The notes under the pieces are model-generated. The model did not search any database, had not been told where the DNA came from, and saw nothing but the letters and a program-made list of their open reading frames with translations. Source: Harryflintia acetispora (GTDB lineage: Bacteria; Bacillota; Clostridia; Oscillospirales; Ruminococcaceae). From it: a DNA stretch of 64,000 nucleotides. Shown here piece by piece: positions 33,823-43,983 of the stretch. A program made the position numbers and the translations under genes. Position 1 is the first letter of the stretch, and every line of letters starts with the position of its first letter. The stretch spans positions 62,001 to 126,000 of the forward strand of contig SLUK01000007.1 of NCBI GenBank assembly GCA_004340125.1. Reading direction: 5' to 3'.

Positions 33823-34857
33823 GTGGCTTTGTTGATAAAGCTCTTTAGATTGCTGGGTTTATTTTTGGCGGCGTCGTTGACATTTTGCGGCTGCCAGGAC
33901 ACAAGGGACAATTCCTACACGATGGAAGCCCCTTTGGCTGAGCAACCCGCAGGCTCCACCACTACCTCCTCTTTGGAAGCGTCATCGGCGGCTGCAACAG
34001 AGCTGCCTAGGCCGCCCGCCTTGTACCCCAAGGTTTGGGAGGCACTTCACGCCTTCAACTGGATGGGAAGCGACGGGGTTTCTGAGGAGCGATTTGCAGG
34101 AAAGCCATTTTTACAGGAAAACGACGACGGGATAACCGGTGCCGCGGGGGTTCTGGACATCGACCGGGATGGTGAACCGGAGTTCGTGATGGGAATCTGG
34201 CACTGTCCTAGGGGAATCCCGTCGGTGGAAGTCTTCGAGTTCAGGGATGACCGCTTGCAATCGGCCGGCGGCTTCTTCCAAAGCAAGTTTTATCAAAAGG
34301 AGGGCCCAATTATGCTCTCCTTTTATCGGGACGCACAGAATCGCCTGCTGCTGGTGCAGCAAACGCACGCTGGCTACGGCGGCTGCAATGATACATGGGT
34401 TGCGACGGATGTGAACAGTCTGCAAACCTTTCCGATAGCTGGACTGTACAGCGGTTATGACCAAGACCCGATAGGCTACTATGTCTATCCGTCCCCGGAT
34501 AATGAACAAATTCGTTGTACCAATCATTTTTTATGCACGGGTGATTTGCTCTACAAGGGCCCGAATACAGGAATAGAGGTAACAAAAGAGGAATATGAAA
34601 AGCGAATTCAGGAGTATATGAGTTCGCTCGCCTGGGCAGAGGATGTGCCGTTTGAGTATAGCATTTATTATCATTTATACAACTGGTACGATATCGGGAT
34701 TGAGTTTCGTTATAAAGAGATTGTGGAGGCGGACGATGGCCCTTATGGAGAAACCTATGCAGAATATCAGTCCCCGGAGAAATTTAAAGAGACCAGCGAT
34801 CTGGTGGCCGACGCCGTGTATGCGGATTACGTCCAGGCCATGACAGGCCATGAATAA
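33823..34857 (+). CDS. predicted lipoprotein with a Ca-binding-like repeat segment
   Basis: About 342-344 residues with a signal peptide ending in LTFCGC, a low-complexity Ser/Thr/Ala/Pro linker (about 28-65), and a folded domain with VLDIDRDGEPEFVMG, an Asp-rich loop like those in FG-GAP/EF-type calcium sites. The lipoprotein at 61743 has a comparable DYNGDGNPDFTIGQW loop. The GTG at 33823 sits only two bases from AGGAAAGG; the in-frame TTG at 33829 has better spacing. Outer-surface location is inferred; function unknown. Confidence 0.7.
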   Translation: MALLIKLFRLLGLFLAASLTFCGCQDTRDNSYTMEAPLAEQPAGSTTTSSLEASSAAATELPRPPALYPKVWEALHAFNWMGSDGVSEERFAGKPFLQENDDGITGAAGVLDIDRDGEPEFVMGIWHCPRGIPSVEVFEFRDDRLQSAGGFFQSKFYQKEGPIMLSFYRDAQNRLLLVQQTHAGYGGCNDTWVATDVNSLQTFPIAGLYSGYDQDPIGYYVYPSPDNEQIRCTNHFLCTGDLLYKGPNTGIEVTKEEYEKRIQEYMSSLAWAEDVPFEYSIYYHLYNWYDIGIEFRYKEIVEADDGPYGETYAEYQSPEKFKETSDLVADAVYADYVQAMTGHE

Positions 34858-34863
34858 AAAATG

Positions 34864-34906
34864 AAAAGTCCCCGCGTGAAACTGGCGGTTTCACGCGGGG
34901 ACTTTT
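34864..34906. terminator. terminator after the lipoprotein gene
   Basis: AAAAGTCCCCGCGTGAAA pairs perfectly with TTTCACGCGGGGACTTTT. Confidence 0.9.
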
Positions 34907-34980
34907 CTGATCTGGCTGTACTTTCATCTACGGCCTTCGCCCGGGCCTGGAGCCCGCCGCCCGCCAGGAGAAATCCCCCT

Positions 34981-35382
34981 TTACCGATTGACCGCCTTCC
35001 CCTCACAGATGGCGAGCCACTCGCAGCCCCCGCATACCTGCCGCAGCCTGCCGGGAAGGATGATTCGCTCCGTTACCCGTATGCAGTATTCCCCCCAGGA
35101 AAGGAGATCCCCCTCCCGCAGCGCGCACAGCCGCAGCACCGCCGTGTCGTAGGCGCGCACCTTCTGCCCGCTCTCGCAGGTCCCTTTGCAGTTATGGGGG
35201 CAGTGCGCGCAGATCACGTCCGCTTCGCACCAAAGCCGTACCGGCCGCGACGGGTCGCCGCCGAGGTCTTGCAGCACGGCGGTCATATTCTTAACGAACC
35301 CTTCGCTGTAGCCTTTTCCTTCAAAAAATTGCGCGCACAGCCCGTGATGGGGCCGAAGCGCCACCGCCTCAGAGCAGCCCAT
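34981..35382 (-). CDS. DUF1284 cysteine-rich protein
   Basis: A 133-residue protein with LRPHHGLCAQFFEGKGYSEGFVKNM at the start and many cysteines (CAHCPHNCKGTC, CGGCEWLAIC), the look of an iron-sulfur or zinc protein. DUF1284 proteins often sit near cobalt or vitamin transport genes, but no function is established. Its start overlaps the end of bioY by 14 bases, so the two are in one operon. Confidence 0.85.
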   Translation of the reverse strand: MGCSEAVALRPHHGLCAQFFEGKGYSEGFVKNMTAVLQDLGGDPSRPVRLWCEADVICAHCPHNCKGTCESGQKVRAYDTAVLRLCALREGDLLSWGEYCIRVTERIILPGRLRQVCGGCEWLAICEGKAVNR

Positions 35383-35929
35383 GGCGTGAGAGGGGATCGC
35401 GTAATTTTCGGCAGAGGCTGGCGGCCAGCAGGATTTTAATCACATCCCCCGGCAGGAAGGGGAAGACGCAATAGAGGAGGCTGGTCCACAGGTCCATCCC
35501 GGTGACGACCATGAACCAGATCGTCCCGAAGAGGTAGCAGGCCGCCACCCCAATCGCCATGGACAGGCAGAGCCCCCAGAAGGAGCGCAGCCGGCCCGAG
35601 AGCGCGCCGACGATCGCGGCGGCCGCGATATAGCCGATGATATACCCGCCCGTCTTGCCGAAGAGGATGCCCGGTCCCCCGGTCAGCCCCGCAAAGACCG
35701 GCGCGCCGATCCCGCCGAGCAGCAGGTAGATCACCATGCTGATCGCCCCGTTTTTCGCCCCCAGCAGCCCGCCGGCCAGGTGCACCGCCAGCAGCGCCAG
35801 ATTGATCGGCACCAGCGGCAGAGGAATTTGAATCTGCGAGCAGACCGCCGTCAGGGCGGCGAACAGGGCGCAAAGCAGCAGCTGCCGGGTGCGGCTGCGG
35901 CCCGCGGTGGTGGTGCGGGTCGTTTCCAT
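35369..35929 (-). CDS. bioY: biotin transporter substrate-binding subunit BioY
   Basis: S-component of a biotin ECF transporter. The 186-residue membrane protein has about six hydrophobic segments and the family motifs PLPLVPINLALLAVHLAGGLLG and GGPGILFGKTGGYIIGY. The ATG at 35929 follows AAGGAGG. No ecfA/ecfT genes are adjacent, so it uses a shared energising module or works alone. A BirA-like operator overlaps its promoter. Confidence 0.93.
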   Translation of the reverse strand: METTRTTTAGRSRTRQLLLCALFAALTAVCSQIQIPLPLVPINLALLAVHLAGGLLGAKNGAISMVIYLLLGGIGAPVFAGLTGGPGILFGKTGGYIIGYIAAAAIVGALSGRLRSFWGLCLSMAIGVAACYLFGTIWFMVVTGMDLWTSLLYCVFPFLPGDVIKILLAASLCRKLRDPLSRHGLL

Positions 35930-35963
35930 GGGTGTTTCCTCCTTGCCATACTTCGATAGGAAT

Positions 35964-35992
35964 ATGATAGCGGAGCGGCTTTCTTTTGTCAA
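35964..35992 (-). promoter_or_regulatory. promoter of bioY
   Basis: On the minus strand TTGACA (35987-35992), 17 bases, TATCAT (35964-35969). Confidence 0.8.
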
Positions 35993-36018
35993 CTATAAAT
36001 TTTAAATTGGTTGACTAA
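35986..36018. promoter_or_regulatory. BirA-like biotin operator
   Basis: TTGTCAAC and GTTGACTAA are inverted half-sites separated by 16 bases; BirA operators in Firmicutes have the same design (TTGTAAAC-type arms, 14-16 base gap). One arm covers the -35 box of bioY. Confidence 0.65.
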
Positions 36019-36025
36019 AAGATGT

Positions 36026-36054
36026 TTGTCTTTTCTCCTTCTTCTTGCTATACT
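36026..36054 (+). promoter_or_regulatory. promoter of trkA-trkH
   Basis: TTGTCT (36026-36031), 17 bases, TATACT (36049-36054). Confidence 0.75.
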
Positions 36055-36107
36055 GAAAGGAGCGAAAAACCGGGAAAAACAGTGTATGAAGGGCGAGGGG
36101 ACTGGTT

Positions 36108-37466
36108 ATGAGGATCATCATAGTGGGGCTTGGCAAGGTTGGGCTGGCGCTGACCGCCATGCTCTCGCGGGAGGGCCATGACTTGGTGGTGGTGGACTGC
36201 GACCCCGTGGTATTGCAGAACACCCAGGAGACCTTCGACGTGATCGGCGCGGATGGCAACGGCGCTGCGCTCGGCGTGCTGCGCGAGGCGGGGGCGGAAT
36301 TTGCCGATCTGATCATTGCGGTGACGGGGGCGGACGAGATCAACCTGCTCTCCTGCGTCACCGCCAAAAAGCTCGGCTGCGCCCACACCATCGCCCGGGT
36401 GCGCAACCCGGAATATGTCAAACAGCTCTCGCTGCTCAAGGAGGAGCTGGGGCTGAGCATGGTCATCAACCCCGAGGATTCGGCCGCGCGGGAGATCAGC
36501 CATATTTTGCAGTTCCCCTCCTTCATCAAGCGGGAGTCCTTCGCCAAGGGGCGCGTGGAGATCGTCGGCCTTAAAATCCGGCAGGGCTGCACCATCATCG
36601 GCAAGCCCCTCAGCGAGCTCTACCGCGAGTCGAAGGTCAAGGTCCTGGTCTGCGCGGTGGAGCGGGAGGACGAGGTCTTTATCCCGGACGGGAACTTCGT
36701 CATCCGGGCGGGGGACAAGATCCACGTCACCGCCGAGACGAACAACCTGGCGGGGCTGATTAAATACCTGGGGATCCCCATGCAGAAGGTGCGGGACGTG
36801 GTCCTGATCGGCGGCAGCAAGATCGCCTTCTACCTGGCCCGGCGGCTGATCGTGGCCGGGATCAGCGTCAAGATCATCGAGAAGGAATACGAGCGCTGCG
36901 TCAAGCTCTCCGAGCAGCTGCCCCGGGCGTTGGTCATCAACGGTGACGGCTGCGCGCAGAAGCTGCTCGATGAGGAGATCAACCGCAAGGCCGACGCGGT
37001 GGTGGCGCTGCTCAATATCGACGAGGCGAACCTGGTGGTCTCGATGTACCTCTCGGGGCTCGGGGTGCCGATCATCGTGGCCAAGATCGACAGGACCGAA
37101 TACATGGACGTGTACAAAAACTTTGGGCTCGAGTCGATCATCAGCCCCAAGGGGATCATCTGCAACGACGTGCTGCAATACGTGCGCGCGCTGTGCAATT
37201 CGGCCGAAAGCTCGGTCATCACCCTTTACCGCCTGGTCAACGACCAGGTCGAGGCGCTGGAATTCAGGGCCGCCAAGGATACCCGCTATCTGGGGGTGCC
37301 GCTTGCAAAAGCGCCCATCCGCAAGGGGGTGCTCATCGCCTGCCTCAAGCGCGGCAGCACGATCATCTTCCCAAGCGGCGACGACAGCATCCAGCTCGGG
37401 GACACGGTCATCGCCGTCACCTCGGGCGAGCGCACCATCGGCGAGCTCAACGATATTTATCACTAA
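36108..37466 (+). CDS. trkA: Trk potassium transport NAD-binding protein TrkA
   Basis: Cytoplasmic regulator of the TrkH channel. The 452-residue protein is a tandem: an RCK_N Rossmann domain starting MRIIIVGLGKVG (about 1-125), RCK_C (140-220), a second RCK_N with VVLIGGSKIAFYLARRL (about 228-350), and a second RCK_C (370-450). trkH starts 22 bases later. Confidence 0.94.
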   Translation: MRIIIVGLGKVGLALTAMLSREGHDLVVVDCDPVVLQNTQETFDVIGADGNGAALGVLREAGAEFADLIIAVTGADEINLLSCVTAKKLGCAHTIARVRNPEYVKQLSLLKEELGLSMVINPEDSAAREISHILQFPSFIKRESFAKGRVEIVGLKIRQGCTIIGKPLSELYRESKVKVLVCAVEREDEVFIPDGNFVIRAGDKIHVTAETNNLAGLIKYLGIPMQKVRDVVLIGGSKIAFYLARRLIVAGISVKIIEKEYERCVKLSEQLPRALVINGDGCAQKLLDEEINRKADAVVALLNIDEANLVVSMYLSGLGVPIIVAKIDRTEYMDVYKNFGLESIISPKGIICNDVLQYVRALCNSAESSVITLYRLVNDQVEALEFRAAKDTRYLGVPLAKAPIRKGVLIACLKRGSTIIFPSGDDSIQLGDTVIAVTSGERTIGELNDIYH

Positions 37467-37488
37467 GCTGAAAGGCAGGAGAACCGCC

Positions 37489-38961
<1,473 letters not shown>

Positions 38962-39001
38962 GGATAGGACCTAAACGGACATTGCTGATAATTTGCCAAA
39001 A

Positions 39002-39044
39002 GAAAAGCCTGTTTTTCGTCAAACTGCCGAAAAACAGGCTTTTC
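39002..39044. terminator. terminator after trkH
   Basis: GAAAAGCCTGTTTTTCG and CGAAAAACAGGCTTTTC pair around an eight-base loop. Confidence 0.85.
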
Positions 39045-39065
39045 AAAGAATTTATCAGAATTCGC

Positions 39066-39095
39066 TTGACAGAACAATATAGAACATTATACAAT
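39066..39095 (+). promoter_or_regulatory. promoter of the SIS gene
   Basis: TTGACA (39066-39071), then TATACA after 16 bases or TACAAT after 18. Confidence 0.75.
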
Positions 39096-39137
39096 GACCG
39101 TGGGTTCTAAATCTTGAGAAAACGGGAGGAATCACAA

Positions 39138-40130
39138 ATGGAAAAAACCAGAGAAGAGTACACAAAAAGCATTAACGAAGGCGTAGCGCAGAGAGAGGCC
39201 GTTGAGAAGGCAGTTGCCGAGATCTACAAGAAGGGCTGCAAGAACGTATTTCTCGTCGGCTGCGGCGGAAGCCTGGCTGTCATGTCCCCGATGAGATACT
39301 TCATCGAGAAGTACTCCGAGCTGCCGGTTTATGAGTTCAACTCCAACGAGTTTGTGCACATGAAGCCCAGACAGTTCTGCAGCGAGTCCATGTTCATCAC
39401 CTCTTCCTACACCGGCACCACCCCCGAGACCGTTGCCGCCGCCCAGTACGCCAAAGAGACCGGCGCGCACATCATCGCTTTCACCGGCAACCTCGAATCT
39501 CCTCTGGCCCAGACCGCTGATTACTCCTTCTCCTGCGGTTCCAAGCTGATCATCATGTATCAGATCATCTTCTACATGCTCCGCCTGCACGGCGACTTCG
39601 ACCAGTACGAGGAGATGCAGGACATCCTCTCGAAGATCGCGGACGAGATGTACGATGCCAAGCTGGCCGCCGAGGATAAAGCCAAGGAGTTCGCCAAGAC
39701 CTATAAGGACGAGAAGTTCTTCTTCGTCACCGGTTCCGGCGCGGGCTACGGCGAGTGCTATACATACGGCAACTGCATCCTCGAGGAAATGCAGTGGATC
39801 TATGCGCATCCGGTGCATGCCGGCGAGTTCTTCCACGGCGCGTTCGAGATGCTCACCGAGGAAAGCCCGATCATCGTGCTGCAGGGCGAGGACGCGACCC
39901 GTCCGCTGTCCGACCGCGTGCTGAGCTTTGCCAAGCGCTACACCAAGAAGATCATCCATGTCGACACCGCCGAGTATGCCGATCAGATGCCCAGCGTCAA
40001 GGGGATTTTCCGCGAGGTGTTCACCCCCTTCATGCTCACCGAGATCCTGGCGGTTTACTCCTACGAGCTGTCCGTCATCCGCAACCACCCGCTCAAGACC
40101 AGAAGATACATGTTCAAGGTGGAGTATTAA
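39138..40130 (+). CDS. SIS-domain sugar isomerase, FrlB-like
   Basis: A 330-residue protein with two SIS domains: VFLVGCGGSLAVM...SSYTGTTPETV (about 35-110) and VTGSGAGYGECYTYG...HAGEFFHGAFE (about 195-245). The pattern is closest to FrlB, which splits fructoselysine 6-phosphate into lysine and glucose 6-phosphate. Codon choice is less GC-biased than the neighbours, as in highly expressed genes. It is a single-gene unit with its own promoter and terminator; no frlA or frlD lies next to it, so the substrate remains open. Confidence 0.82.
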   Translation: MEKTREEYTKSINEGVAQREAVEKAVAEIYKKGCKNVFLVGCGGSLAVMSPMRYFIEKYSELPVYEFNSNEFVHMKPRQFCSESMFITSSYTGTTPETVAAAQYAKETGAHIIAFTGNLESPLAQTADYSFSCGSKLIIMYQIIFYMLRLHGDFDQYEEMQDILSKIADEMYDAKLAAEDKAKEFAKTYKDEKFFFVTGSGAGYGECYTYGNCILEEMQWIYAHPVHAGEFFHGAFEMLTEESPIIVLQGEDATRPLSDRVLSFAKRYTKKIIHVDTAEYADQMPSVKGIFREVFTPFMLTEILAVYSYELSVIRNHPLKTRRYMFKVEY

Positions 40131-40151
40131 TCTCCCCGGCAAACAGAGTGA

Positions 40152-40193
40152 TAACACCAGGGGCGCATGCTTTTGCATGCGCCCCTGGTGTTA
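40152..40193. terminator. terminator after the SIS gene
   Basis: TAACACCAGGGGCGCATGC and GCATGCGCCCCTGGTGTTA pair around TTTT. Confidence 0.92.
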
Positions 40194-40199
40194 TATTGC

Positions 40200-40981
40200 C
40201 GAGTGGGAACGGATCAATTAAACAATCATGTTCACGGTCTGACCTTACACGGCTCGCTAACTATTTATTGATTAGATAAATAAAATATGTCCTATATCCT
40301 CTCATAAGGGTTTATAAAAATATTTAATAACGGATTGAATATGGCCTGTTTTAAATATCCTCTCATTTTCCTTAGCGGCCGAATCATGATGGTAAAATTT
40401 TGACCAGTTGGGGAGATGGCTGCAAAATACCAAGTAGGGCATTGTTTTTAATTTCAGCAATAATTTTTAATTTTTTGGATGGCTTTACTGATTACACTCA
40501 AACTGATGGAGAAGCTGGTAAAGGTTCATCCGGTTGACAAAAAGGATAGCTGTCATCTAGAGAAAATGAAAGTCGGCTTATATTGCCTATAACACCTAGA
40601 CCAATCATGCCGCAGCATAGGAGATTTCGCGCTATGGGTGGAAGGTTTAAATGCCCGAGATGCCGTTTATCTGTACCTCAATACCAAGGAAAAATTCGAT
40701 ACTTCCACACCTATGGACCGGGCCATAATATTATATATTACACTTTCGCTAACGTGAAACCGGTGGGTGGAGATGCACCAAGTCAACGATCTGTGCGCGT
40801 GCTAGCATAATCATATTGCCCTGTATCTGCTCGGCTTTAGCTTTGCGAACATACTTGTGAAAAAAATAATTAACTATTTACCGATGTTGCCTATATCAAC
40901 CAATAAAATTTTTCGTTAAAATAAAATGAGGATAAAAATGTAAAATAGCAACATTAATTAGAAAACGGAGGCAAGGTCATA
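40200..40981. other. AT-rich gap with decayed coding sequence
   Basis: No intact gene is seen in about 780 bases. One plus-strand frame from about 40462 to 40789 reads as protein-like text (FWMALLITLKLMEKLVKV..., then GDFALWVEGLNARDAV...) but is broken by one internal TAA near 40589 and has no start or ribosome site, so it looks like a fragment of a lost gene. The composition changes sharply from the GC-rich core at the SIS terminator. Confidence 0.5.
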
Positions 40982-41827
40982 ATGAAAGGGTATAGAGTCA
41001 CAGAGGAGCTACTGGCGGGATTCGCAGAGCACCTGCGGGAAGAGGAGCGGAGTGGCGGAACGATAGAAAAGTACCTGCGAGACGTTAGACAATTTTCCGT
41101 CTGGTTGGGGGGAGAGGAGGCAACTAGGGAAACGACCTCCAGATGGAAGGAATGGCTTCTGGAGTTAGGCTACCGCCCTCGGACGGTGAATTCAATGCTC
41201 ATCGCCCTCAACCGCTTCTTCATCTTTGCGGGGTGGCAGGAGTGTCGGACAAGGTACCTGAGGATTCAGCGTCAGATGTTCTGTATCCGGGAACGGGAAC
41301 TGACCCGGGAAGAATACGAGCGATTGGTGGAGACGGCCCAGGACTTGGGCAAGAAGCGTCTAGCCCTATTGCTCCAGACTATCTGTGCTACCGGTATCCG
41401 AGTCAGTGAGGTGAGATATATCACGGTGGAAGCCATCCAAGCGGGGCGGGCAGATATTTCCTTGAAGGGGAAGATTCGCACCATCCTGCTGCCAGGTAAG
41501 CTGTGCCGTAAACTGGTAAAATACGCTAAAAAACAAAAAATTGTCTCTGGCGAGATTTTTATTACCAGAAGTGGGAGAGGAATTTCCCGAAGACAGATAT
41601 GGGCAGAAATGAAAGCCTTGTGTTGGTTGGCGAAGGTGGATCCAGCCAAAGTGTTCCCCCACAATCTACGCCATCTCTTTGCTCGGATATTTTACCAGGT
41701 GAGCCGGAACATTGCCCAACTGGCGGACGTTCTTGGGCACAGTAGCATCGAGACCACCAGAATCTACTTGGTTTCCAGTGGGGCGGAGCACATCCGGCGA
41801 CTGGAACAGTTGCGACTGATCCTTTAA
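40982..41827 (+). CDS. tyrosine recombinase/integrase
   Basis: A 281-residue site-specific recombinase of the phage-integrase type. An N-terminal SAM-like core-binding domain (about 8-85) is followed by the catalytic domain with the complete set Arg140, Lys164, His227, Arg230, His253 and Tyr262 (GIRVSE, PHNLRHLFA, LGHSS, TRIYL). GGAGGCAAG precedes the ATG. It could be the integrase of the island to its right or an invertase-like switch for surface genes; no att repeats were found by eye. Confidence 0.9.
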   Translation: MKGYRVTEELLAGFAEHLREEERSGGTIEKYLRDVRQFSVWLGGEEATRETTSRWKEWLLELGYRPRTVNSMLIALNRFFIFAGWQECRTRYLRIQRQMFCIRERELTREEYERLVETAQDLGKKRLALLLQTICATGIRVSEVRYITVEAIQAGRADISLKGKIRTILLPGKLCRKLVKYAKKQKIVSGEIFITRSGRGISRRQIWAEMKALCWLAKVDPAKVFPHNLRHLFARIFYQVSRNIAQLADVLGHSSIETTRIYLVSSGAEHIRRLEQLRLIL

Positions 41828-42322
41828 AGATAGTTATAAACATAATTCTTACTTGGACTAGAATTATTCTTTATGGGGAATGCTGAAAAACTTTCAGTAT
41901 TATCAAATTTGGGGTCTTTTAATAAATCCAATAGAAAAAGGCAGGGGAAAAAGGCAGGATGCAGAAAACTGCTTCCGGCCTTTTTTCCATGCTCAATTAT
42001 GACGTTATTTCTTGCATCAAGAGGAACACTATGCTAGAATATAAAATAATATTTAGGAGCTGTAAGGCAAAGATTGACAAAGTAAGAATTACGTTGTCAA
42101 TAGCAATGAGGGATGGAATGATACTTATCGGAAGCTATGTTTCCGGGACTAAGAAAAGTTCAATGCTGACTCCAAGTAATTATAATCAATGGATATAGCC
42201 CGGAACTGGAGTCGGTGATGTATAAGACTTTTACAGGGTTTGGTATTTTAGAGGCTAATGCAAGTTGCCGGATGCATTTTTGCGAAACTTAGAAAAATTG
42301 ATAAGGAAGTGAGGTAAGTACT
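41828..42322. other. AT-rich intergenic region
   Basis: About 495 bases without a convincing gene. A terminator-like AAAAGGCAGGATGCAGAAAA...CTTCCGGCCTTTTTT lies near 41945-41986. A 79-codon frame at 41959 has no ribosome site and unlikely composition. The promoter of the glycan genes should lie here but no strong one is seen. Confidence 0.5.
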
Positions 42323-43918
42323 TTGGAAAATATTTTGAAGAAACTCCAAATTTTTTCGGAGCTCAATTTTAGTAAAGTTTCCCCCTGCTTCTGGTGGGCT
42401 GCGGGAAGTAGCTTAGTGTTTGGCTTGTTTTATCATATTTCCGCTATAACCGGCTGGATAGCCAATTGGGATGTCATAGCTCATGAAATATCACAATACA
42501 ATTATAATCATTTGATTGCTCAGGGAAAGCCGTTATTCCCGATTATGGTCAAATTATTGGGTAGTGTCAGTATTGGCAGTTTGAACAGCTTGATGGCTAT
42601 TTTCTTCATTTCTATTGCTTCTGCAATTTTAGGAAACATATTTGCAATTAAAACTAAGCTTACGGCTCTTCTGATGGGAGCTGTCTTGGTAACTTTTCCG
42701 TCCGTTATGTGTACTTTTGCCTATGAGATGGAGAACGTTTTCTTCTTGTCGATGCTTTTAGCAGTGATCGGTACTTATTTTGCGCAAAAGGAAAGTAAGA
42801 GGCGAAATATCGTCTTAGCTATTATCTTTATTACAGTTTCTTTGCTCACCTATCAGGCCTACATTGGTGTTGCGGCAGCGGTACTAATTTTTCTATGTAT
42901 TTATGAATTGCTTTTTACAAGTTCAGAGATTTCGACTGTCTTTAGAAAAGGCGTTAAGTATATTTTGATTCTGCTTACCTCTTGCGTACTTTACTATGTT
43001 ATTTTGAATCTTTATCTTGATATTAAAGATATGTCTTTGTCGGGCTATCGTGGGATCGACCAGATGCAGCATGTGGAGTTTGCACAAATTCCTGGCTTGC
43101 TAATTGGAACATATCAATCAGTTTTGGGTTTTTTCTTTAAGGATCAATTTGGAGCGATCGGGTATCTAAACTTTCGGTGGCTTTACTGTATAATCACGCT
43201 GTTATTTTTAGTGTTAATTGCTTTGGCAATTTTTAAGAACAAGTCGCAAATGAAACCTATAAAATTGTTGTTGGTGACCACGTTAATACTGATACTCCCC
43301 TTTGGGGTTCATCTAATTGCGGTTTTGGGGCAAAATTCAAATACTCATTGGCTGATGAAATACCCATTTGTGCTGATTTTTGTATTTGGTTTAGTTCTGG
43401 CGGAGAAAACCCTTACGACTTTCGATGACGGCAGCGTTCAAAAAGAGAAAATTGGGAGATTGCAAATATATTTACCGGTATTGGTTTGGGCGCTCATTGC
43501 TGTACAACTTTTCCAGTGGTTTGTTTTAACAAACGCCGGCTATACGCGTCTACGGCTGGGCTATGAAGCGGATTATGCCGCTGCTGTGCAAATTAAAACG
43601 GACTTGACCAATGTGGAAGGTTTTGATGTTTCGTCTGAGGTTATGTTTGTGGAACCATTTTCTCTTAGCTCAAAAGACCAACTTTATTATATGCAGCCAT
43701 ATACCGGTGTCTCCAATGGGGAAAATTTCTATGCATACTATCATTTCCCCAAAATGATGGAATGCTATCTGGGTATGTCATATAAGGGTGTGAGTTCCGA
43801 CCTAAGAGAAGAGATTAAGTCCACAGAAGAATTTATGAAAATGCCCTGTTTTCCTGCTCATGGCTATATCAAAAAAATTAACGATGTCATTGTAGTGAAG
43901 CTTGGCGAGGGGTCATAA
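42323..43918 (+). CDS. GtrII-type membrane glucosyltransferase
   Basis: A 531-residue protein with about eleven membrane segments and a C-terminal outside domain (about 405-531). The early ISAITGWIANWDVIAHEISQ segment, with its acidic residue after the first helix, and NTHWLMKYPFVLIF near 345 are typical of glucosyltransferase family II (GtrII/Oac), which move a sugar from a lipid carrier to a surface polymer. GtrA- and GtrB-like partners are at 48787 and 49206, completing the usual three-part system. Start is a TTG after AAGTGAGG. AT-rich. Confidence 0.75.
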   Translation: MENILKKLQIFSELNFSKVSPCFWWAAGSSLVFGLFYHISAITGWIANWDVIAHEISQYNYNHLIAQGKPLFPIMVKLLGSVSIGSLNSLMAIFFISIASAILGNIFAIKTKLTALLMGAVLVTFPSVMCTFAYEMENVFFLSMLLAVIGTYFAQKESKRRNIVLAIIFITVSLLTYQAYIGVAAAVLIFLCIYELLFTSSEISTVFRKGVKYILILLTSCVLYYVILNLYLDIKDMSLSGYRGIDQMQHVEFAQIPGLLIGTYQSVLGFFFKDQFGAIGYLNFRWLYCIITLLFLVLIALAIFKNKSQMKPIKLLLVTTLILILPFGVHLIAVLGQNSNTHWLMKYPFVLIFVFGLVLAEKTLTTFDDGSVQKEKIGRLQIYLPVLVWALIAVQLFQWFVLTNAGYTRLRLGYEADYAAAVQIKTDLTNVEGFDVSSEVMFVEPFSLSSKDQLYYMQPYTGVSNGENFYAYYHFPKMMECYLGMSYKGVSSDLREEIKSTEEFMKMPCFPAHGYIKKINDVIVVKLGEGS

Positions 43919-43983
43919 GGTTGGCACGGCCTTGTTTTTGGCGGTATGGTAATACTAATCTGTTAATAATATGAGGAGAAAAC

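Noticed and set aside
32556..34906. tRNA-Leu 3' end as an attachment site
   Set aside because: No repeat of the tRNA end was found near 34860 or 40200, and the nearest recombinase is 6 kb beyond GC-rich core genes.
36943..37488. 182-residue N-terminal extension of trkH
   Set aside because: Lies out of frame inside trkA; the conserved TrkH start with its ribosome site is at 37489.
40583..40810. 75-codon frame with CPRCRL
   Set aside because: The overlapping alternative frame looks more protein-like but is itself broken; neither can be supported as a gene.
41959..42198. 79-codon frame in the AT-rich gap
   Set aside because: No ribosome site, no recognisable domain, and it overlaps a terminator-like hairpin.
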